Source: an uncultured Pseudomonadota bacterium (GTDB lineage: Bacteria; SAR324; NAC60-12). From it: DNA of 6,599 nucleotides. Under the pieces are notes generated by a model. The model ran no database searches and was not told where the DNA came from. It was given only the letters and a program-made list of their open reading frames with translations. The stretch lies in the NCBI GenBank assembly GCA_913056375.1, contig CAJXNF010000164.1:1-6599 (forward strand). Direction: 5' to 3'. Shown one piece after another: positions 1-5,136 of this stretch; positions within the stretch are counted from its first letter, which is position 1, and each line of letters begins with the position of its first letter. A program made the translations under genes and the position numbers.

Positions 1-903
1 TTTGCAGTTTCCAAGGCGATTTTGGAGGCAGGCAAGCATGTCTACTCCGAAAAGCCATTGACGCTCTCACTGGAAGATGGCTTGGCCTTGCGGGATTTAG
101 CTGAGCAGAAAGGCCTGCGAGTAGCTTGCACTCCCGACACCTTCCTGGGAGGAACGCACCAGCAGGCTCGAGCGATGATTGATGCCGGGACGTTAGGTGA
201 AATTGTGGGAGGGACCTGTCATGTTCTCAGCCATGGTATGGAACACTGGCACCCCAACCCGGATTTCTTCTTCCAACCTGGAGGTGGTCCTGTGCTGGAC
301 CTCGGACCGTACTACATCGGTAACCTGATTCACCTGCTGGGACCGGTACGCTACGTGACGGCCATGTCGAGCATTCCACAAAAGGAACGCACGATCACCA
401 GTCAGCCACGCTATGGAGAGAAGATTCCAGTCACTACCCCGACTACGATTCATGCAGTGTTGGAATTTGCCAATGGTGCGTTGATTACGCTGGGGGCGAG
501 TTGGGATATCTGGAAGCACGGACACCGCAACATGGAGCTCTATGGCACAGAAGGTTCTCTCGTTGTACCGGATCCGAACTTCTTTGGTGGGGATTTGCTG
601 CGTAGTGAGCGAGATGGTGAGTTTGAGAAAGTAGCCGCAGCAGAGCACCCGTTTGGAGTGCCCAACCAGGAGAACCCACGAGGTGCAGTAGCCAACTACC
701 GGACTAGTGGCTTGGCAGATCTGGCGGTTGCCATTCAGACGGGTCGGGATGCTCGATGCTCGATCGAACGGCCACTCCACGGGGTAGAAGTGATGACCGC
801 TGTTCTGAAGTCTGCCGAGACCCGACAGACTCTGGAACTACAAACTACTTGTACCCAGCCGGAGCCGCTGACTGCCGAAGAAGCACAGTCACTCTTGCGC
901 TGA
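1..903 (+). CDS. Gfo/Idh/MocA-family NAD(P)-dependent oxidoreductase, 5'-truncated by window edge
   Basis: The reading frame is open from base 1 to the TGA at 901-903, giving 300 visible residues. The TTG at 22 is not taken as the start, because the frame continues upstream and the family needs an N-terminal Rossmann GxGxxG segment, here missing (about 60-80 residues). The conserved EKP motif is at visible residues 17-19 (YSEKPL); in this family its Lys contacts cofactor and substrate. The C-terminal alpha/beta substrate domain follows, with GGGPVLDLGPYY at 94-105 and LGPV at 113-116. The usual His in the D-x-G-x-x-x-H region appears as Tyr here. Family members oxidise or reduce sugars, inositols and related polyols in the cytoplasm; the substrate cannot be read from sequence. 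The gene ends 9 bases before the convergent SDR gene. The family call is strong and the specificity unknown. Confidence 0.9.
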   Translation, partial: FAVSKAILEAGKHVYSEKPLTLSLEDGLALRDLAEQKGLRVACTPDTFLGGTHQQARAMIDAGTLGEIVGGTCHVLSHGMEHWHPNPDFFFQPGGGPVLDLGPYYIGNLIHLLGPVRYVTAMSSIPQKERTITSQPRYGEKIPVTTPTTIHAVLEFANGALITLGASWDIWKHGHRNMELYGTEGSLVVPDPNFFGGDLLRSERDGEFEKVAAAEHPFGVPNQENPRGAVANYRTSGLADLAVAIQTGRDARCSIERPLHGVEVMTAVLKSAETRQTLELQTTCTQPEPLTAEEAQSLLR

Positions 904-912
904 GTTTTTCTT

Positions 913-1635
913 TCAGAAGTTTTCGCGGAAGGTTCTCAGATCCAGTTCGTGAGTCCAGGCGCTGCGGGGTTGCTGGTGCAGGAATAGGTAAGTGCTGGCG
1001 ATATCGTCCAGTTGCAGCATTCCTTCTTCGCCAAGTTGCTCAACCAGAGCCGGGGCTCGGTTACGGATGCGGTCGCCATTGATGATGCCGTCGATCACGA
1101 CATGGGCAACATGAATCCCCTGTGGCTGGAATTCTCTGGCTAGGCTTTGAGACATTGCGCGTAGCCCTGCCTTAGCTGCTGTGAAAGGAGCGAATCGTGG
1201 TTTGCCTCGCAGAGAGGCACTAGCTCCGGTGAAGATCAAGGTTCCTCGGTTACGGGGAACCATCCTGCGGAGAACTTCCCGGGCAAAGAGGAATCCTCCC
1301 AACGTCCCTACCCGCCAAGCTTGTTCAAACAGGCTCGCTTCCATCTCCAGAAAGTTGCCGGAGTAGTTGTTGCCAGCATTGTAGATCGCTAGCTCGATCT
1401 GTCCTGCCTGTTCAGCCTGCTCAATCAGAGCCTGCACCTGCTCTTCTGCTGTGACGTCTGTGACCACAGGCGTACAACTTCCTCCGGTGGCTTCAATCTC
1501 ATGCTGTGTTTTTTCAAGTAGGGCAAGTGTTCTTCCACCAGCAAACACATGTAGCCCAGCTCGAGCCGCATGACGACATAGGGTAGCCCCCAGCCCAGCC
1601 GAGGGCCCTACTCCAACAATGACGGCAACCGACAT
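913..1635 (-). CDS. SDR-family oxidoreductase with Phe in place of the catalytic Tyr
   Basis: The product is 240 residues, a normal length for a classical short-chain dehydrogenase. The ATG at 1635 is chosen because AGGAAG lies just upstream (1639-1644) and the Rossmann strand begins directly after it. A GTG at 1680 would add 15 unlikely residues. The cofactor loop is GVGPSAGLG (residues 8-16), a GxxxGxG variant. NAG is at 86-88 and the catalytic-Ser region is TGASAS at 136-141. The YxxxK motif reads FTAAK (151-155): Lys155 is present but Tyr151 is Phe (codon TTC on the minus strand at 1183-1185). The usual PG after strand 6 is replaced by VIDG (180-183). I recall a clade of SDRs with the same F-x-x-x-K and HVAHVVIDG features, so this is probably inherited rather than a fresh mutation. 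It is last in a three-gene minus-strand operon. Its reaction is unknown and activity may be altered. Confidence 0.88.
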   Translation of the reverse strand: MSVAVIVGVGPSAGLGATLCRHAARAGLHVFAGGRTLALLEKTQHEIEATGGSCTPVVTDVTAEEQVQALIEQAEQAGQIELAIYNAGNNYSGNFLEMEASLFEQAWRVGTLGGFLFAREVLRRMVPRNRGTLIFTGASASLRGKPRFAPFTAAKAGLRAMSQSLAREFQPQGIHVAHVVIDGIINGDRIRNRAPALVEQLGEEGMLQLDDIASTYLFLHQQPRSAWTHELDLRTFRENF

Positions 1636-1676
1636 TGACTTCCTTTCTGAGTTATTGTTCTTCGTTCTCAAAGCAT

Positions 1677-2039
1677 TCACTCAACGAGTTGCCCTTTCAA
1701 CGAGGACCAAATCGTCCAGAGTGTGATTGTATGAAGTACTGCAATCCCAAGATTACTCAGGACAACTGGGTTTTGCAGTGTTCCAACGGTGAGTGGAGTG
1801 GAAAATTTATAAATCACCTGAACCAGTAGGAGCGGAGCAACCAGTTTAGGATCTGGGTTGCGCAACAACAGCAGAGAGATGAGCAAGATGGCGATGTAAA
1901 TTGAGAGCAGGATTCCACGTGCGGGAGTGATTGGCCCGTAGCCTTTCTCTGCCCAGACGGCTTCAGTGATCAGTCCAAGGCAGACGGGAATCAGCACAGC
2001 GATGTTCACCAGCAGCGAGACGAAGATCCATTTCTTCAT
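1677..2039 (-). CDS. Small four-helix inner-membrane protein of unknown function
   Basis: The 120-residue product starts at the ATG at 2039, which has a strong GGAGG (2044-2048) four bases upstream. The open frame runs further upstream to 2264, but only inside the preceding SDR gene. Four hydrophobic segments are visible, at about residues 4-27, 43-59, 66-86 and 92-112. The short loops include the conserved-looking YGPITPARG (34-42) and NPDPK (61-65). There is no cleavable signal peptide, no Cys-His metal motif and no known catalytic signature. It starts 10 bases after the upstream SDR stop, and its own stop is 41 bases before the next SDR start, so the three are very probably co-transcribed. 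I do not recognise the family. A role as a membrane partner or transporter accessory for the pathway would be guesswork. Confidence 0.85.
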   Translation of the reverse strand: MKKWIFVSLLVNIAVLIPVCLGLITEAVWAEKGYGPITPARGILLSIYIAILLISLLLLRNPDPKLVAPLLLVQVIYKFSTPLTVGTLQNPVVLSNLGIAVLHTITLWTIWSSLKGQLVE

Positions 2040-2049
2040 TGAGCCTCCA

Positions 2050-2892
2050 TTAACTCCGACTGATGTAGAGATTGAAGGCTTCTGCATAATCAGGATGCCA
2101 GCGGGAAAGGGGTGGACGGTTTTCGATGATATCTCCAATTGCCCAGGCCATTCGCTTTTCATCCAGTTCGCGCGAGACGTCGTTGTCCGGGCAGAGGATG
2201 TAGAAATCTCCACGCTCCACGCTTTGAAACAGGAACTCTGCGGTCTGTTCAGGAGTCCAGGCACCAGCGGGCTTTTCAGTACGGCTACCGCGAGTTAGAT
2301 CTGTGAAAACGAAGCCAGGGATTAACAAGTGGGCGGTTAACTGATGCCCTTCCGTGTTGCGCAGTTCATGGGCCAGTGCTTCGGTGAAGGTCTTGACCGC
2401 GCTCTTGGAGACGTTGTAGGCCGGATCTCCAGGTGGAGTCGTGATGCCTTGCTTGGAGCCTGTATTGATGACCAATCCTGGTCGACCCCGTTCGATCATG
2501 CGTGGCACAAAGACCTGAGTGCCATAGACGATTCCACCCAGGTTTACTCCTAAGATGCGCAGCCAGTTCTCCGAGTCATCCAACAGTGTACTTCCCGGTT
2601 GGATGCCTGCGTTGTTCATCAGGATATCAGTCCCGCCAAATCGTTCGGCAACCAGTATTTCCAGTTCGACCAGTGCCTCTCGGTCAGAAACATCTGTAGA
2701 ACTGGCCATTACCTCTGGTGCTCCCAGTTGGCGGAGCTGTTCGGCGGCTGGTTCCAACAAGGCTTCACGGACGTCAACAATTACCAAACGCAGGCCCATA
2801 GCGGCTAGGCGCTGGGCTGTGGCTAGGCCGATGCCTGAAGCACCTCCGGTGATGACGGCAACGGCGTTGGGCTGAAAAGCTGGATGAGTCAT
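2050..2892 (-). CDS. Classical SDR-family NAD(P)-dependent dehydrogenase
   Basis: The 280-residue product has all classical SDR signatures: TGGASGIG (15-22) for cofactor binding, NNAG (93-96), Asn117, Ser146 in NTGSKQG, and YNVSK (159-163) giving the Tyr-Lys pair, then PG (192-193). Asp40 at the end of beta-strand 2 (VIVD) suggests a preference for NAD(H) over NADP(H), as known for the fold. The tail after residue 230 is longer than in minimal SDRs, with RPPLSRWHPDYAEAF at 259-273, and probably shapes the substrate pocket. The ATG at 2892 has AGGAG (2901-2905) eight bases upstream. It is the first gene of the minus-strand operon and diverges from the DRL-like gene. It oxidises an alcohol or reduces a carbonyl compound in the cytoplasm; the substrate is unknown. 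Confidence 0.93.
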   Translation of the reverse strand: MTHPAFQPNAVAVITGGASGIGLATAQRLAAMGLRLVIVDVREALLEPAAEQLRQLGAPEVMASSTDVSDREALVELEILVAERFGGTDILMNNAGIQPGSTLLDDSENWLRILGVNLGGIVYGTQVFVPRMIERGRPGLVINTGSKQGITTPPGDPAYNVSKSAVKTFTEALAHELRNTEGHQLTAHLLIPGFVFTDLTRGSRTEKPAGAWTPEQTAEFLFQSVERGDFYILCPDNDVSRELDEKRMAWAIGDIIENRPPLSRWHPDYAEAFNLYISRS

Positions 2893-3069
2893 GAAAATTT
2901 CTCCTAGACAGAAAGAACGAGGATTTTAGCAAAAAATCGCTTTGCTCAGGATCAGATCCTTGAACGAAATTGCCATTTTAACGACATGCTTCAAAATCAG
3001 AGTAACTTGATCCAGACCAACTGGCTACCTGCAAACAAATTTTGACGGCGAAACACAAAAAGGAACTCA
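2893..3069. promoter_or_regulatory. Divergent promoter region between the SDR operon and the DRL-like gene
   Basis: This 177-base gap lies between two divergent start codons, so it must serve both directions. A plausible minus-strand -10 box, TAAAAT, lies at 2923-2928, about 30 bases before the SDR start. A -35 at normal spacing (2946-2951) would be a poor match (TCCTGA), which could mean activator dependence. The + strand gene has AAGGAA at 3060-3065 but no convincing -10/-35 pair; TTGATC at 3008-3013 is the best -35-like hexamer. The palindrome described separately (2948-2960) would overlap the minus-strand -35. No regulator gene is adjacent in this window. Confidence 0.5.
2948..2960. promoter_or_regulatory. 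13-base palindrome, candidate operator
   Basis: AGGATC-A-GATCCT is a perfect inverted repeat around a single central base. Allowing a one-base offset, it extends outward as TCA on the left and TGA on the right. It sits over the predicted -35 of the SDR operon in the divergent gap, where a repressor or activator could control one or both transcripts. A related GATC-containing string (TTGATCCAG, 3008-3016) lies about 50 bases away. This is inferred from symmetry and position only; chance is possible. Confidence 0.3.
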
Positions 3070-4416
3070 ATGAATCTCCACTCTAAACTTCAGGCTCGTG
3101 CGGCTCAACAAAAACCGATTCGTGTTGCTCTAATCGGAGCAGGAAAGTTTGGTTCCATGTTTCTAGCCCAGGCGGTTCAGACCCCCGGTATGCATATCAC
3201 TGGAATTGCTGATCTGTCTCCAGAGCGAGTTCAGACCAACCTCAATCGGATTGGCTGGGAGCCAGAACGGGCCAAGGCCACCTCTGTGGAGGAAGCCATC
3301 CGTACAGGACAAACTTTCCTTTGCGAGGATGCAATGGGCTTGATCCAGGCAGAGGCTGTGGAAGTGGTGATTGACGCAACAGGTTCTCCAGCGGCTGGTA
3401 TTCGTCATGCCTTGGCTGCGATTGAACACGGAAAGCACATCGTAATGGTCAATGTAGAAGCAGATACTCTTGCTGGTCCACTCCTGGCGGAGAAAGCGAG
3501 AAAGGCTGGTGTCGTGTATTCCTTAGCCTATGGAGATCAACCGGCACTGATTGCTGAAATTGTAGACTGGGCTCGTGCCTGTGGCTTACCTGTGATTGCC
3601 GCAGGTAAGGGAACCAAGTATCTGCCGATCTATCACGAAGTCACGCCAGATACAGTTTGGCAGCATTATGGTTTGACCCCAGAAGCAGCGCAGGCCGGTG
3701 GAATGAATCCACAGATGTTCAACTCATTTCTGGACGGTACCAAGTCTGCGATTGAAATGGCTGCCGTAGCCAATGCCTGTGATTTACGACCACCCGACGA
3801 TGGCCTTGGTTTTCCAGCCTGTGGGGTTGATGACTTGCCTCACATCCTGCGACCCAAGAGTGCTGGGGGCATCTTGGAACACGAAGGAATGGTTGAGGTG
3901 ATTTCCAGCCTTGAGCGGGATAGTCGACCGGTCTTCCGAGACCTGCGCTGGGGAGTGTATGCTGTGTTTGCCGCGCCTTCTGATTATACAAAGCGTTGCT
4001 TTGCAGAATATGGCTTGAAGACAGATTCCAGTGGTTGCTACTCGTCCATGTATAAACCGTATCACCTGATTGGGCTGGAGTTAGGGATTTCTGTGGCAAG
4101 TGCGGCTCTGCGTGGTGAGCCAACGGGACAAGCCACTGGATTTCGAGGTGATGTGGTGGCGGTCGCTAAGCGTGATCTAAAGATCGGAGAGATGCTGGAC
4201 GGAGAAGGTGGCTACACAGTTTGGGGGAAGCTCGTGCCAGCTCAACGCTCACTTAGCTTGGGAGGACTCCCCATTGGCCTGGCTCACCGAATGGCTCTAC
4301 GCCGTCCAGTAGCTCGAGGACAGATCGTCACTTGGGAGGATGTAGCGATTGATCAACAGGATTCGGCTGTTGCGTTCCGGCGTGAAATGGAGCAGGTCTT
4401 TCAGGCTTTGAATTGA
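3070..4416 (+). CDS. DRL (DXR-II-like)/SAF-domain NAD(P)-dependent oxidoreductase
   Basis: The 448-residue product starts at the ATG at 3070, with AAGGAA (3060-3065) four bases upstream. The N-terminal Rossmann domain (about 17-150) has GAGKFG at 23-28 and Asp48 at the end of strand 2, and resembles homoserine dehydrogenases. The central catalytic domain carries GKGTKYLP (179-186) and PDTVW (193-197). A C-terminal SAF-like domain covers about 362-430. This architecture and length match the DRL family, first described in Brucella, whose founding member converts 1-deoxy-D-xylulose 5-phosphate to MEP in isoprenoid synthesis. Many relatives probably act instead on other sugars or polyols, and the neighbouring Gfo/Idh and SDR enzymes favour that here. 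Annotation pipelines often label such proteins homoserine dehydrogenase-like or FlgA/SAF proteins. The architecture is fairly sure, the substrate is not. Confidence 0.8.
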   Translation: MNLHSKLQARAAQQKPIRVALIGAGKFGSMFLAQAVQTPGMHITGIADLSPERVQTNLNRIGWEPERAKATSVEEAIRTGQTFLCEDAMGLIQAEAVEVVIDATGSPAAGIRHALAAIEHGKHIVMVNVEADTLAGPLLAEKARKAGVVYSLAYGDQPALIAEIVDWARACGLPVIAAGKGTKYLPIYHEVTPDTVWQHYGLTPEAAQAGGMNPQMFNSFLDGTKSAIEMAAVANACDLRPPDDGLGFPACGVDDLPHILRPKSAGGILEHEGMVEVISSLERDSRPVFRDLRWGVYAVFAAPSDYTKRCFAEYGLKTDSSGCYSSMYKPYHLIGLELGISVASAALRGEPTGQATGFRGDVVAVAKRDLKIGEMLDGEGGYTVWGKLVPAQRSLSLGGLPIGLAHRMALRRPVARGQIVTWEDVAIDQQDSAVAFRREMEQVFQALN

Positions 4417-4462
4417 AGTTGACCCAGATTATGACCTTGAAGGTGCGAAAAAGTTCAATAAA

Positions 4463-4489
4463 TTGACAAAAATTTCTGTATGCTAGGGA
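4463..4489 (+). promoter_or_regulatory. Candidate sigma-70 promoter
   Basis: An exact TTGACA lies at 4463-4468. A TG-C-TAGGGA stretch at 4481-4489 could act as an extended -10 after a 15-base spacer, and GGGATT at 17-base spacing is the alternative. The -10 is a weak match. A transcript would start near 4495, just ahead of two inverted repeats and the small ORF. It is the best promoter-like site on the + strand of this gap. Confidence 0.4.
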
Positions 4490-4506
4490 TTCTTTACTTG
4501 TAACTA

Positions 4507-4612
4507 AATTGAAGCACTTTAAGTCAGGTGAGGTGCCAATTCCTTCCCTGCAAGACCAAGTAGTCTGATAATTTTTGCCAAAGACTCTTGATCAAGAGGG
4601 TGATGAGACTAC
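4507..4612 (+). ncRNA. Candidate structured RNA or structured 5' leader
   Basis: Two separate foldable units follow the TTGACA box. The first pairs AATTG (4507-4511) with CAATT (4537-4541) and, past an AA bulge, GCACTT (4514-4519) with AGGTGC (4531-4536), leaving an 11-base loop. The second pairs GTAGTCTGAT (4560-4569) with ATGAGACTAC (4603-4612) with one mismatch. It encloses a perfect 14-base palindrome, CTCTTGATCAAGAG (4585-4598). I matched it to no riboswitch or small-RNA family. It could be the leader of the small ORF at 4686, an independent small RNA, or a protein-binding DNA site. Strand is inferred from the upstream promoter-like box. Pairing was found by eye; no folding energy was computed. 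Confidence 0.35.
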
Positions 4613-4685
4613 ACAGAAATCAGTATTGAGCTCAGGCACTGCACAAGTAATGCAGTTAAGAGATAACCCTGTATCTTCTTTTGTC

Positions 4686-4997
4686 ATGTCTAAAACCATT
4701 GAAAATCCTAGCTCAGCAGTACCGAAGATCGAATTACAACCACTGGAACCGGAGGCTTTGGAAGAATTACGAGAGTTGCTGAGAGAGCACATCGCACCGT
4801 TGGTTCCAGACTTTGCCCACCTGAGTATCAATCAGCAGCGTGCCTGGGGCCACAAGCTTCGGCAATTACGAGAGTCCCATCCTGCTCCAGGTTTTGTTGA
4901 ATGGGCTGATGAGGTACTGCACGAGTTGGAACATTTTCATATTAGTAAAAGTTCTGAAAAAGTGGCCTTGTTTCCTGCGGTTTTTTCCGATCTCTAA
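4686..4997 (+). CDS. Small helical protein resembling an orphan hybrid-kinase C-terminal tail
   Basis: The preferred start at the ATG at 4686 gives 103 residues. The frame is open back to 4572, with a TTG at 4575 and an ATG at 4650 as alternatives. None of the three has a Shine-Dalgarno, unlike the upstream genes in this window, so the start is uncertain. After a polar N-terminus the protein is amphipathic helix: LEPEALEELRELLREH (20-35), then a helix around QRAWGHKLRQLRE (51-63), then FVEWADEVLHELEHFHI (70-86). The pattern, a Leu/Pro/Glu-rich helix, a gap, W-x-x-K-L, W-A-x-x-(V/L)-L and F-x-I, resembles the helical tail after the receiver domain of many hybrid histidine kinases. No kinase, receiver or HPt His motif is visible upstream. 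It could be a stand-alone adaptor, a remnant of a lost kinase, or coincidence. It lies 139 bases before the cyclase gene on the same strand. Confidence 0.5.
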   Translation: MSKTIENPSSAVPKIELQPLEPEALEELRELLREHIAPLVPDFAHLSINQQRAWGHKLRQLRESHPAPGFVEWADEVLHELEHFHISKSSEKVALFPAVFSDL

Positions 4998-5136
4998 AAA
5001 TCTTTGCAGAACCCTGTTTTTTTGAATTTGCAGTTGACTAGGATCCAGTAGAAACTCAGGTTTTTCTGATTCTGGACTCTGATGCAATTTTGAATTTGCC
5101 TGCGGTAAGGGCAGTCAACAGGGATTCCCCTTCAGT
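4998..5136. other. Intergenic gap before the cyclase gene
   Basis: A T7 run at 5017-5023 follows only a 3-bp CAG/CTG stem, too weak to call a terminator. A hairpin with an internal loop can form from TCCAG (5044-5048) with CTGGA (5072-5076) and AGAAA (5050-5054) with TTTCT (5063-5067), without a following T-tract. The 12-base string TTTTGAATTTGC occurs twice (5020-5031 and 5088-5099). TTGACT (5034-5039) is -35-like but lacks a good -10. The cyclase start has no strong Shine-Dalgarno. The gap may hold the cyclase promoter, but nothing decisive is visible. Confidence 0.35.

Noticed and set aside
22..24. TTG as the start of the Gfo/Idh gene
   Set aside because: The frame is open to base 1 and the protein would lack its Rossmann domain, so the gene simply begins outside the window.
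193..780. 195-codon minus-strand frame opposite the Gfo/Idh gene
   Set aside because: It is antisense to a clear gene, with an unstructured Arg/Ser/Thr-rich translation typical of a shadow frame.
2040..2264. N-terminal extension of the membrane protein into the upstream SDR gene
   Set aside because: The extra 75 residues lie wholly antisense-free but inside the SDR coding sequence in another frame, have no family features, and the ATG at 2039 has a strong GGAGG.
2344..2875. Plus-strand frames opposite the first SDR
   Set aside because: The minus-strand SDR has complete family motifs here; the opposing frames have none.
4433..4444. Terminator after the DRL-like gene (ACCT-TGA-AGGT)
   Set aside because: The stem is only four pairs and no T-tract follows.
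4575..4685. TTG-initiated extension of the small ORF
   Set aside because: There is no Shine-Dalgarno, the added residues are low in structure, and the region overlaps the inverted repeats. The ATG at 4686 is kept as the more likely start, though not proven.
4996..5023. Rho-independent terminator after the small ORF
   Set aside because: A T7 run is present, but the preceding stem is only CAG/CTG, too short for a credible terminator hairpin.
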